From Aeriscardovia sp. (GTDB lineage: Bacteria > Actinomycetota > Actinomycetes > Actinomycetales > Bifidobacteriaceae), in NCBI GenBank assembly GCA_017386585.1, contig JAFNPO010000058.1:1-33239 (forward strand): 33,239 nucleotides of DNA. Reading direction: 5' to 3'. Made by a program: the position numbers and the translations under genes. The notes under the pieces are model-generated. The model saw nothing but the letters and a program-made list of their open reading frames with translations, made no database searches and was not told the origin of the DNA. Below are positions 17,441 through 25,556 of this stretch, piece by piece (within the stretch, counting starts at the first letter, position 1; each line of letters starts with the position of its first letter).

Positions 17441-18373
17441 TCACCGACCGTCCACCGACAGCTCCACAGCATCGTCAGGAAACCAGATCTTCTCAATGGC
17501 TGACAGGAGCCACCACAGCAGCCCCGTCATGACAACGATGAGAGTGGTCGCAGCAAAGATGAGTGGCGTTTCGAAGGAATTGAACGCCGACTGTAATACA
17601 ATGCCCAAGCCGTTGCGGGCACCCAGATACTCCGCAGTCGCAGCAGTGGCGAACACGTAGACCGCGGCAATCTTCATGCCGCCGAAAATCTGTCCGACAG
17701 CCACACGTAGCTTGACATGAAATAATGTGTAGACGCGCCCAGCCCCGCAGGTCAGGGCAACATCCGTGTAGTAGCTAGGCACGGCCTGCAGGCCGCGATA
17801 GGTTTGCACGGCGATGGGAAAGACTGAGAAGACCGCTACCATTACAATCTTACCGAACGGCTCAAAGCCGAACCAGATAATGAACAGCGGTGCGACAGTG
17901 ATGAGCGGCAACATCTGGGCGATGGCTAGCAGCGGGTAGAGCGCAGCCGAGAACAGCCGCGATACGGACAGCATGACGCCGAAAAGAATGCCGATAGGGA
18001 CAGCAGCAATGAAGCCAACCACGCCCTCCATGGCAGTGATGGCGGTGGCAGGGGCCAGAATCTGACTCCAGTCCTCCTCGAACGCCTCCACGATCATGGA
18101 CGGCGAGCTGATGACGCGGGGAGACAGGTTCCCACTGCTAACGACAACCTGCCACACAACGAGTAGAACGATGATAGTGACCGTCCCTACAATCCAGCGG
18201 AACTGCCGATCAGTGGCGCGTTCAGCCTGCTTCGGGTCGCGAGCAGCTGCGCGTCGGGTCGCCGTTTGTGTTGCCGGTTGCGTCGAAACGACCGCGGTCG
18301 TAGCCTTTGTCCTCGCAGGCGTCACGGCGTTGTCCGTCGTTGGCGTTGACGCTGTCGTTGTTTTCTTCGTCAT
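17441..18373 (-). CDS. ABC transporter permease, ThiX/SsuC type
   Basis: 310 residues from the ATG at 18373, which has GAGG 6 nt upstream. An ATG at 18406 overlapping the stop of the upstream gene (TAATG) is the alternative and would allow translational coupling. A Thr/Ala-rich cytoplasmic tail of about 55 residues precedes six hydrophobic segments. The permease-to-ATPase coupling loop is at TDVALTCGAGRVYTLFHVKL (the EAA-like region), and SPSMIVEAF and PLLAIAQMLPLITVAPLFII are typical of the nitrate/sulfonate/thiamine-precursor permease family. It pairs with the NMT1-type binding protein encoded just upstream. No ATPase gene is adjacent, so it must use one from elsewhere. Confidence 0.88.
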   Translation of the reverse strand: MTKKTTTASTPTTDNAVTPARTKATTAVVSTQPATQTATRRAAARDPKQAERATDRQFRWIVGTVTIIVLLVVWQVVVSSGNLSPRVISSPSMIVEAFEEDWSQILAPATAITAMEGVVGFIAAVPIGILFGVMLSVSRLFSAALYPLLAIAQMLPLITVAPLFIIWFGFEPFGKIVMVAVFSVFPIAVQTYRGLQAVPSYYTDVALTCGAGRVYTLFHVKLRVAVGQIFGGMKIAAVYVFATAATAEYLGARNGLGIVLQSAFNSFETPLIFAATTLIVVMTGLLWWLLSAIEKIWFPDDAVELSVDGR

Positions 18374-18405
18374 CGTGATCCTCGCGTTCGATTCAAGTTG
18401 CCCCA

Positions 18406-19533
18406 TTAGTCGACGTATTGGTTGGTGGCTAACTTATCAGCCACTGGCTTGACGCCCAGGGGGCTATCTTTGGTGGCGTAGACCTTGTTCTCATAGAGGA
18501 AGTCAAGGTAGGACTGCCCCTTCTGCAGGTCGGTCTTGCCGATGCCCAGTTGCGCGGCTGTAACAGTCTTATCCTTCGCCGTCTTGTTATAAGCAATGGC
18601 GATGGCCTTCGAATCACCCCAGATGTTGTTGTCGACGATGTACTGCATAGATGCCTTGACGAGGGCCGTCTTGAGGTCGGCGTCCTTGGCCTGCTCGACG
18701 AGGATCTGGGAGGCCTTGTCCGGGTTTGCCAGCGCGTAGGCGTAACCGCGAGCAGTGGCGTTGACAAAGGCCTGAATTTCCTTCTGATGGGTGGATTCCC
18801 ACTCTGTATTCACTGCGTAGCCCAGCTGCGTCGGATTGCCTGGCACGCCCCACTGCGTCGGGTCGAAACAGGTAAGCTTCGGACCGTAGAGCTTGGATTC
18901 GATACCCTCCCAGGTTTTATAGAACCCACCGAAGGTGCCCTTACCGCTGGTGAGCGTCTGGAAGGTGGAGGTACCGACGGTAACGGTCTTAAAATCGCCC
19001 GTTCCGCCCGCGTCCTTGATCATCTCGCGTACGATGGCCTTCTGCTCGGCGGAACCGAAGGTGACCATGGTGCCATTATCGAAGTCTTTGGGCGTCTTGA
19101 TAGACCTGTTAGACGCCAGGGCGCACCACATGGAGACTGGCTGCTGCGTCAGGTCGAAGACGAATTGCAGGTGCGAACCCTGCGCGTCAACGGCGGTGAC
19201 GTTGCTGAGCGTGGAAAAGCCAATGTTTGCCACGCCAGTTTCGACAGAGGTCTCCGCGCCGACGGACGACACCGGTAGAATGTTGACCTTGATACCTTCG
19301 GCCCTGTAGTAGCCGAGCTTCTGAGCCACGTACAGGCCGGTATGGTTGGTGTTCGGCGTCCAGTCGAGCATGACATTGACTGTCGGTAGATCGGATATGC
19401 TATTCGAAGAACTGGACGAGCTGGCCGTATTGCCGCAGGCGGCGACGCTGAACAGGGTCGCGATGCCTGCGATGGCGACAAGGGAACAATGGACGATTTT
19501 TGCCCAGGTCGACGAGATGCGATAGGTGCACAT
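18406..19533 (-). CDS. ABC substrate-binding lipoprotein, NMT1/THI5 type
   Basis: 375 residues from the ATG at 19533 (AAGG 6 nt upstream; a GTG at 19539 is weaker). The N-terminus is a lipoprotein signal with lipobox SVAAC, Cys33 being the lipid-bearing residue, then a Ser-rich linker. The mature part starts NVMLDWTPNTNHTGLYVAQK, the signature of NMT1/THI5-like binding proteins that capture pyrimidine precursors of thiamine (HMP or formylaminopyrimidine), and has LGYYRAEGIKV. That substrate is an inference from family. No TPP riboswitch was found in the leader. Its stop overlaps a possible start of the permease gene, so the two are cotranscribed. Confidence 0.88.
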   Translation of the reverse strand: MCTYRISSTWAKIVHCSLVAIAGIATLFSVAACGNTASSSSSSNSISDLPTVNVMLDWTPNTNHTGLYVAQKLGYYRAEGIKVNILPVSSVGAETSVETGVANIGFSTLSNVTAVDAQGSHLQFVFDLTQQPVSMWCALASNRSIKTPKDFDNGTMVTFGSAEQKAIVREMIKDAGGTGDFKTVTVGTSTFQTLTSGKGTFGGFYKTWEGIESKLYGPKLTCFDPTQWGVPGNPTQLGYAVNTEWESTHQKEIQAFVNATARGYAYALANPDKASQILVEQAKDADLKTALVKASMQYIVDNNIWGDSKAIAIAYNKTAKDKTVTAAQLGIGKTDLQKGQSYLDFLYENKVYATKDSPLGVKPVADKLATNQYVD

Positions 19534-20602
19534 AATCACCTTGCTTTCCGCACGGAACGTGCTTCGAGGCCGCGCCCGGCAGCGGGAAGGTGAGGAGCCC
19601 GCGCGCGCGTCAGCCGGATTTTTTGATGCCGGAATAAACCGCCGACATTCCTGACGAGGCCACGGCCGGTGTTCCGACCGCGCGAACGGTTCTCAGTGTA
19701 GTTTGCCGTCCGAAAAATCGATGTGTTTCCCCAAGGCATATCACGTCTTCAGGCGATTGCGCGGACCGTTCTGTCGATGACTGTATTCTTTGTTTCTTCG
19801 TTTGTTCGACTAATCGTTTTCGCCGATTGTCTCGACGGGGAAAACGGGTTGTTGGAAAGGCTGATGGCGATAGTTTTATTAAATTAGTAGCTTTTAGTAG
19901 CTTTGCGCAACGATCAGGGTTCCTTACTTTCTGTCCAAAAATCGCACTGGTGACGGGTGTTTCTCATTGGAACCAGGGTAGCGGATCTCGTTGGCAACAA
20001 CGTGGATTAGTTCCATGTTTCCGCGAAGTGGGATCGCGTGGTTGGTTCGTTAGTAGCTCTTTAGTGGAAATGCTCTTCTGCTTCGAGCAACCGGTACGTG
20101 AAGAGTGAATAGTCCTCAGTGTGTTCCGAACTACCCCGCCACCGTTTCCCAATTGTACAGTTCAAGGCGATGGAAATCCGACGTGGTATCCAGATTGTCG
20201 TACGTTTCCTCCCTATGACCCAATGGGTTGCATTCCAGGGAGTGAGTGCGTCTTCCTCGAGTTTCGCGATGTTCGTCATCTGTGGCGTTACTAATCCGTT
20301 TGTTATAGTTCCGGGTTCTGGATGAACTGGATTTTCTGGTTGTGCCTATGAACCCGCGCTGGTCCTCTAATTCGCATTTCTACGGCAGGACTTTCCCTTG
20401 TTTCCTCCCAATGACATAGGTACCACAGCTGAGTTTTGTCCTTCCTCTACGCTCCCCTTCCTTGATGGATCTGGTATCTTCCGATACTCCTTTTGCGAGT
20501 GCAAATATCCCTACTTGAATTTCGGATGTCCGCTTTTCTTCGTGATGCACGCTCCATGGTTTTTCTTCTGGTGCGTCGTCTTGGCGGTGCATAATGAGGA
20601 AC
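19534..20602. other. 1-kb gene-free region upstream of gltX
   Basis: This divergent spacer between the binding-protein gene and gltX has no frame I can assign. It becomes AT-richer from about 19740 and pyrimidine-rich on the plus strand from about 20380. It holds the tandem 10-bp repeat listed separately. The first 200 bp on the left are GC-rich and contain several imperfect inverted repeats in the leader of the transporter gene, including CTGAGA without the rest of a TPP riboswitch. No tRNA or known RNA was recognised. Confidence 0.4.
19884..19903. repeat. Tandem 10-bp repeat TTAGTAGCTT
   Basis: Two perfect head-to-tail copies at 19884-19893 and 19894-19903. A third copy with one change (TTAGTAGCTC) is at 20050-20059. 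A spacing of 10 bp, one helical turn, would put both units on the same face of the DNA, as in regulator sites; a replication-slippage origin is equally possible. Confidence 0.55.
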
Positions 20603-22135
20603 ATGAGCATTAACACTGAAAATAAAGCGAAAGCTGGGAAGCCTGAGCTTCCTGAGCACGTTCGTTTGCGGTTTTGCCCGTCTCCGACTGGTATCCCACA
20701 CGTCGGCATGATTCACACGGCCTTGTACAACTGGGCCGAGGCGCGTCACACCGGGGGTACGCTGATCTTCCGAATGGAGGACACCGACAGCAAGCGCGAC
20801 ACCCAGGAGAGTCTCGACATGATTATCGAGGCGCTGCACTGGATGGGCATCGACTGGGATGAGGGTATCGGCAAGGGTCCGGACGAGCTCTATTTCCAGT
20901 CTAAGCGTGCTGATGTGTACGCCAAGGTCGCCCAGCAGTTGTTGGACGCTGGCTACGCCTATGAGTCCTATTCCACTGCTGAGGAGATTTCCGCCCGTAA
21001 TCGCGCCGCCGGCCGCCCGGAGGCCTTCGGCTACGATGGTTATGATCGCACTCTAACCGAGGAACAGAAGGCCGAGTTCCGTTCCCAGGGACGCAAACCT
21101 GCTTTGCGTTTGCGTGTGCCGGATGAGGACATTACCTGGAATGACCTCATCCGTGGTCCCATTACTTTCAAGGCTGGCTCCTTCCCGGATTATGTCATTG
21201 TCCGTCCCAATGGTGAGGCCCTGTATACGCTGACCAATCCCGTCGACGACGCCGTTACCGGTGTCAATGTCGTGTTGCGCGGTGAGGACCTGTTGCCCTC
21301 TACTCCCCGCCAGATTGTGCTCTATCGTTATCTAGCCAAGCTAGGAATCGCTAAGGGTACGCCGCTGTTTGGCCACTTGCCGTACGTGATGGGCGAGGGC
21401 AACAAAAAGCTCTCCAAGCGCGACCCGCAGTCCAACCTGTTCCTGTTGCGCGACGAGGGCTTCATCCGCGAAGGCTTGCTCAACTATCTTGCGCTACTCG
21501 GCTGGTCCTTCTCCGCCACGGAGGATGTGTTCAGCATGGAGCAATTTATTGAGAAGTTTGACGTGCGCGATGTTAAGGCGAACCCGGCCCACTTTGACAT
21601 CAAGAAGGCCATCTCCATTAATGCTGAACACATTCGTCGTCTTGATCGGGATGACTTTTTGCGCCGCTCCACCCCGTATCTGTTCCGCGACGGCATCGTA
21701 TCCGCTAAGGACTGGGATGACTTGACTGACCGCGAGAGAGACATTCTTGTTAAAGCCGCGCCACTGGTCCAGCCCCGTGTGCGTCTGCTGGGGGAGGTCC
21801 CTGGTATGGTCGACTCCTTGCTGAGTACCGAGACCTATCTCGAGCCGGCGTCAGATGCTCGCAAACAGCTGAAGGCCGGTTCCGACGAGGTCCTTGACAA
21901 GGCGATCGCTGTCCTTGAAGGCGTGGAGGAAGCTGATTGGAAGGCCGACACGCTCCACCAAGTCCTCAACAACGAGCTCGTCGAGAAGGACGGCATCAAG
22001 CCGCGTCTGGCTTTCGGCCCAATCCGCGTAGCCATCTCCGGGCGTCGCGTTTCCCCACCGCTTTTCGAGTCCATGGAGATCATCGGAAAACCTGTTGTGA
22101 TAGCGCGACTCGCAGAGTTGCGTAAACGTATTTAA
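20603..22135 (+). CDS. gltX: Glutamyl-tRNA synthetase
   Basis: 510 residues from the ATG at 20603. It charges tRNA-Glu with glutamate. The class I signatures are clear: RFCPSPTGIPHVGMIHTAL (HIGH-type motif as PHVG) and KKLSKRDPQSNLFL (KMSKS-type motif). Between them lies the acceptor-binding domain (RAAGRPEAFGYDGYDR), and the helical anticodon-binding domain fills the last 170 residues. An ATG at 20594 gives three extra residues, but CATAAT at 20590-20595 lies exactly 7 nt before the ATG at 20603, consistent with a leaderless start; the GAGG there is too close to act as an SD. It is followed by its own substrate tRNA gene. Confidence 0.96.
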   Translation: MSINTENKAKAGKPELPEHVRLRFCPSPTGIPHVGMIHTALYNWAEARHTGGTLIFRMEDTDSKRDTQESLDMIIEALHWMGIDWDEGIGKGPDELYFQSKRADVYAKVAQQLLDAGYAYESYSTAEEISARNRAAGRPEAFGYDGYDRTLTEEQKAEFRSQGRKPALRLRVPDEDITWNDLIRGPITFKAGSFPDYVIVRPNGEALYTLTNPVDDAVTGVNVVLRGEDLLPSTPRQIVLYRYLAKLGIAKGTPLFGHLPYVMGEGNKKLSKRDPQSNLFLLRDEGFIREGLLNYLALLGWSFSATEDVFSMEQFIEKFDVRDVKANPAHFDIKKAISINAEHIRRLDRDDFLRRSTPYLFRDGIVSAKDWDDLTDRERDILVKAAPLVQPRVRLLGEVPGMVDSLLSTETYLEPASDARKQLKAGSDEVLDKAIAVLEGVEEADWKADTLHQVLNNELVEKDGIKPRLAFGPIRVAISGRRVSPPLFESMEIIGKPVVIARLAELRKRI

Positions 22136-22146
22136 TCCTGTATAGT
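22117..22146 (+). promoter_or_regulatory. Promoter of the tRNA-Glu/tRNA-Gln unit
   Basis: TTGCGT (22117-22122), an 18-bp spacer, and TATAGT (22141-22146), beginning in the last codons of gltX. The expected start point (about 22153) falls within the left arm of the inverted repeat that follows. Confidence 0.55.
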
Positions 22147-22182
22147 TTCTTTCGTTGCACAGGAGCGCAACGAAAGAAACTA
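22143..22182. promoter_or_regulatory. Perfect 16-bp inverted repeat before tRNA-Glu
   Basis: The arms 22143-22158 (TAGTTTCTTTCGTTGC) and 22167-22182 are perfectly complementary, with an 8-nt loop ACAGGAGC. It begins within the -10 box and ends 2 nt before the mature tRNA 5' end. No T-run follows on the plus strand, so it is not an ordinary gltX terminator. It could be an operator, an RNA processing signal, or a hairpin ending gltX messages. Confidence 0.7.
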
Positions 22183-22184
22183 AA

Positions 22185-22257
22185 GCCCCTGTCGTCTAGC
22201 GGTCTAGGACACCGCCCTCTCACGGCGGTAACACCAGTTCAAATCTGGTCGGGGGTA
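22185..22257 (+). tRNA. tRNA-Glu (anticodon CUC)
   Basis: 73 nt. The acceptor GCCCCTG pairs with CGGGGGT (with G1-U72 and U6-G67 wobbles), the D arm is typical of tRNA-Glu, the anticodon stem is CCGCC/GGCGG with CUC in the loop, and the T arm is ACCAG-TTCAAAT-CTGGT. The discriminator is A; CCA is not encoded. It lies 49 bp after gltX, whose product charges it. Confidence 0.95.
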
Positions 22258-22304
22258 CGAGCGGCACTCTGACCGAGTAGTAATACGGTGTCAGTGTTGT
22301 TCAT

Positions 22305-22376
22305 TGGGGTATGGTGTAATTGGCAACACAGGTGATTCTGGTTCATCCATTCTTGGTTCGAGTCCAGGTACCCCAG
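22305..22376 (+). tRNA. tRNA-Gln (anticodon CUG)
   Basis: 72 nt. The acceptor TGGGGTA pairs with TACCCCA, the D stem is GTGT/ACAC, the anticodon stem GGTGA/TCATC encloses CUG, the T arm ends in a TTCGAGT loop, and the discriminator is G. A CCA follows directly (22377-22379), so the 3' end is encoded here, unlike in tRNA-Glu. It is 47 bp after tRNA-Glu and presumably cotranscribed. Glutamyl-tRNA synthetases of many bacteria also load tRNA-Gln for the amidotransferase route; that cannot be judged here. Confidence 0.95.
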
Positions 22377-22383
22377 CCAGTGA

Positions 22384-22414
22384 GAACCTCCAGCGATGAG
22401 CTTGGAGTTCTTTT
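22384..22414 (+). terminator. Terminator of the tRNA unit
   Basis: GAACCTCCA pairs with TGGAGTTC (one bulged C) around a 9-nt loop and is followed by TTTT, 4 nt after the encoded CCA. A second, weaker hairpin GCTCAG/CTGAGC with a TTTT tail follows at 22460-22484 and may be a backup. Confidence 0.7.
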
Positions 22415-22583
22415 GCGTTCTCCATGCGGGTGAGAGTGCTCGGCGTGTCACAGTACTCAGCTCAGAAGGCAAGCTGAGCGCTTTTGGCATAGTCCTACCG
22501 CAGGTTCGGGGGAAGGATTAGTACGCGACTGTCACGCGTTCGGTGCGCCTGGTAATTTCTCCAGTGAACATTAGTCTAGAATC

Positions 22584-24101
22584 ATGAGCGCACATAGCAA
22601 CCAGACCATGTCGAAGCCGGTGTCTATCTCGCAACGGCTGGGCCGTCTGCAGTTCCATCGGTCGGGCAAGTTCCGCGTCATGCAGGTTGCAGACATCCAG
22701 GATGGGGCGAAGATCTCGAAAGACACGGTTGCGTTAATCGCCGCCGCCTGTGATGCCATTCAGCCGGACCTTGTCGTGTTCACAGGTAACCAGATCGCCG
22801 GCTACGCACCCGAGTTCGAGGCGACCTACCGGCGCCGCCGCTGGAGTGCGCCGCAGGACGGAGTGTACGTGCCCAGCGGCGATGGCTGGCACGTTGTGTC
22901 ACGGGAAGCGGGCAGCGCCGATCCGATCCTCATCGCGCGCACGCGGGCGCTAGTGGTCAAGCAGGCCCGCCAGTTTCTTCAGCCGCTGATCGATCGGGGT
23001 ATTCCTTTTGCCATCACATACGGCAACCATGACTTCCAATGTGGGTTGGATACGGTTGAGTTGGACGAGATTTATCGGAGCTTCCCGGGCTGTCTTAACC
23101 CGGCTGCACCAATAGCGGCGAGTGTGACGGGTTCAGCAATCACGTCAGATGTCGCTGATATTTCAGGTGTGCTGGATTCGTCCAACGCCGTCTCCGCTCC
23201 GATTCTGGGAGCTGTGCCTGTCGCCGATCTGGATAAGCAGATTGCGTACCCCTGCGAGCCGGGTACTTTCGCATTGCCAGTGACTTCGGAGGACGGCAAG
23301 GAGACGGCCGCTGGCCTCGTGCTGCTGGATTCGGGCGACTACGCTCCCGGCGGCGGCTACGGGTCACCGTCGACGAAAGCGGTGGAGTGGCTGCGCCGCC
23401 TACCGTCTGCGCTGGCAGCCAAATCGCTCGTCTTTCAGCATTTCCCGATGCCGCAGATGTACCGGCTGATGCGCGAAGTTCCGGCTGGCACGGCGTACGC
23501 TATCCAGGGCTACCGCTCGTTCGACCGACGCTGGTACGTTCTGGATGCGGATAAGACGCAGCCCGGGGGCTACCTAGGTGAGGGCATCAGCTGTCCCGAC
23601 GAGGACTCCGGTGAGTTCGCCGCGCTGCGCGACTCCGACGGCTATATCGGCGCTGTCGCGGCCCATGACCACCGCAACGCCTACGTCGGCCTGGAGCAAG
23701 GCCTCATGCTGGGCGCTACGCCCACGTCCGGGTTTGGTTCCTACGGGCTGCCCGCGTCCCAACGCGCGGTCCGGTACTTCGAGTTCGATCAGCGTCACCC
23801 TGACAAACCGCGAACAGTCCTGCTAGAGTTCGGTGACATCGCTGGGCATGCTAGCTCACGGTCTGTATACACGTTCGCCATGAGCCGTATGCCCTCGTCA
23901 GGGGATGTGCCGTCGGCGCGGAGTGTTGACTTTCCACTCAAGGTCGGTAAACGTCGGATCGATGTGGATAGGTGCCGTAAAGCCGCCAACGAACAACAGA
24001 ACCTGCCGCGGCTCACGCTCATGGCCGAACTTTTGACTACGCTGTCGGATTCGTTAAGCATCAAACATCGCCGTCGGCGCGGATCACGGACGGCCAAGTG
24101 A
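22584..24101 (+). CDS. Calcineurin-like metallophosphoesterase
   Basis: 505 residues. The N-terminal motif FRVMQVADIQDG replaces the usual DxH by D37-I-Q39, the second motif is FTGNQ (usually GDN) and the third is TYGNHD at 145-150, intact. Later histidines lie in QHFPMP and AAHDHRN. The order fits the calcineurin-like fold, with a long lid insertion (about 190-260). Substrate unknown. There is no secretion signal, so probably a cytoplasmic or membrane-associated phosphatase. There is no SD; TAGTCT (22572-22577) lies 6 nt before the ATG, fitting a leaderless message. An ATG at residue 9 is the alternative start. It stands alone between the tRNAs and murA. Confidence 0.82.
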   Translation: MSAHSNQTMSKPVSISQRLGRLQFHRSGKFRVMQVADIQDGAKISKDTVALIAAACDAIQPDLVVFTGNQIAGYAPEFEATYRRRRWSAPQDGVYVPSGDGWHVVSREAGSADPILIARTRALVVKQARQFLQPLIDRGIPFAITYGNHDFQCGLDTVELDEIYRSFPGCLNPAAPIAASVTGSAITSDVADISGVLDSSNAVSAPILGAVPVADLDKQIAYPCEPGTFALPVTSEDGKETAAGLVLLDSGDYAPGGGYGSPSTKAVEWLRRLPSALAAKSLVFQHFPMPQMYRLMREVPAGTAYAIQGYRSFDRRWYVLDADKTQPGGYLGEGISCPDEDSGEFAALRDSDGYIGAVAAHDHRNAYVGLEQGLMLGATPTSGFGSYGLPASQRAVRYFEFDQRHPDKPRTVLLEFGDIAGHASSRSVYTFAMSRMPSSGDVPSARSVDFPLKVGKRRIDVDRCRKAANEQQNLPRLTLMAELLTTLSDSLSIKHRRRRGSRTAK

Positions 24102-24170
24102 AGCGCATGAACTAATTTCGTAGAACCACCGCAGCCTTCACGCCATCTCCATCATCGCCGATGCGAAACT

Positions 24171-25514
24171 ATGACTATGGCAGAAAAAGAAAGCGATGTT
24201 TTGAAGGTGTGGGGCGGTAAGCCCCTACGCGGTACCGTGCGTGTCCGCGGTGCGAAAAACTTCGTCAGCAAGGCAATGGTCGCATCTCTGCTGGCTCCGG
24301 ACAAGTCTGTACTGCGAAATGTACCGGCAATCCGTGACGTCAAGGTCGTCTCTAACCTACTGCGTCTGCATGGCGTGGATGTCAATGTCGACACGCAGGC
24401 TGGAGTCGTCACCGTCGACGCCAGTAAAGTTGAGCTGGCCAATATTGCCGACGTGCACACCCTGGCCGGTAGCTCTCGCATCCCGATTCTTTTCTCCGGC
24501 CCTCTGCTGCACCGCCTGGGAGAGGCTTTCATTCCGTCCCTCGGCGGAGACGAGATCGGTCACCGTCCTATCGACTTCCATCTGAACACGCTGCGCGAGC
24601 TGGGCGCCCACATCGAAGAGCTGCACGACGGCAGTGTCGACCTGACCGCCCCGCACGGCCTTCACGGCGCGCAGATCCATCTGCCGTACCCATCCGTAGG
24701 TGCTACCGAGCAGACGCTGCTTGCAGCCGTCCAAGCCAACGGCAAGACAGAGTTAAGCGGCGCCGCCATCGAACCCGAAATCATGGACCTCATTAACGTG
24801 TTGCAGAAGATGGGAGCCATTATCTCTGTGGACGTTGACCGCACCATTCATATTGAAGGCGTCCCGGAACTGCACGGCTTCACGCACACCGCGCTGACTG
24901 ATCGTATCGAAGTCGCGTCCTGGGCGTCGGCAGCGCTAGCTACTAAGGGTGACATCTTCGTGCAAGGTGCTCAACAGTCCACCATGACCACTTACCTCAA
25001 CGTGTTCCGCAAGATTGGCGGCCAGTTTAACATCACTGACGACGGTATCCGCTTCTGGCATCCGGGTGGTGACCTGCATCCAATCGCTATTGAGACCGAT
25101 GTGCACCCTGGCTTCATGACGGACTGGCAGCAGCCACTCGTCTGCGCCCTGACTCAGGCCAAAGGTCTGTCGATTGTGCACGAAACCGTATACGAGAACC
25201 GCTTCGGTTTCGTCGGTTCCCTCATCAAGATGGGCGCGAATATCCAGCTCTATAAAGAGTGCCTCGGCTCTCTGCCGTGTCGCTTCCGCGAGAAGAATTT
25301 CGTGCATTCCGCCGTTATTTTCGGACCCACTCCACTGCATGGCGCCGACATTGACGTGCCGGATATCCGTGGCGGCTTCAGCCACATCATCGGCGCACTT
25401 GCTGCCGAAGGCGAGTCTCGTGTCCACGGCATCTCACTTATCAACCGTGGTTACGAGTTCTTTTACGGTAAGCTGCGCGCGCTGGGCGCGGAAATCGAGG
25501 AACCCCAGAAGTGA
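24171..25514 (+). CDS. murA: UDP-N-acetylglucosamine 1-carboxyvinyltransferase
   Basis: 447 residues. MurA performs the first committed step of peptidoglycan synthesis, adding enolpyruvate from PEP to UDP-GlcNAc. Visible: GAKNFVSKAM (the Lys-Asn pair near residue 30), PYPSVGATEQTLLAAV, GFMTDWQQPL and the C-terminal IRGGFSHIIGALAAEG. The active-site loop reads SLGGDEIG, with Asp127 where most MurA enzymes have the Cys that fosfomycin alkylates. The same Cys-to-Asp change occurs in mycobacteria and Chlamydia, where it gives fosfomycin resistance while keeping activity. Tandem starts lie at 24171 and 24177; neither has an SD. It is a single-copy-looking, intact gene. Confidence 0.95.
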   Translation: MTMAEKESDVLKVWGGKPLRGTVRVRGAKNFVSKAMVASLLAPDKSVLRNVPAIRDVKVVSNLLRLHGVDVNVDTQAGVVTVDASKVELANIADVHTLAGSSRIPILFSGPLLHRLGEAFIPSLGGDEIGHRPIDFHLNTLRELGAHIEELHDGSVDLTAPHGLHGAQIHLPYPSVGATEQTLLAAVQANGKTELSGAAIEPEIMDLINVLQKMGAIISVDVDRTIHIEGVPELHGFTHTALTDRIEVASWASAALATKGDIFVQGAQQSTMTTYLNVFRKIGGQFNITDDGIRFWHPGGDLHPIAIETDVHPGFMTDWQQPLVCALTQAKGLSIVHETVYENRFGFVGSLIKMGANIQLYKECLGSLPCRFREKNFVHSAVIFGPTPLHGADIDVPDIRGGFSHIIGALAAEGESRVHGISLINRGYEFFYGKLRALGAEIEEPQK

Positions 25515-25556
25515 GTCGGGAGCGAGGTTTTCAACGCGCGCACGTAGACTGAAACT

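Noticed and set aside
18550-19278. 242-codon plus-strand frame
   Set aside because: Antisense to the substrate-binding lipoprotein gene, without a start signal or family resemblance.
19540-19740. TPP riboswitch in front of the NMT1-type binding-protein gene
   Set aside because: CTGAGA occurs on the minus strand, but the rest of the conserved core (ACCC, GAACCTGAT) is absent.
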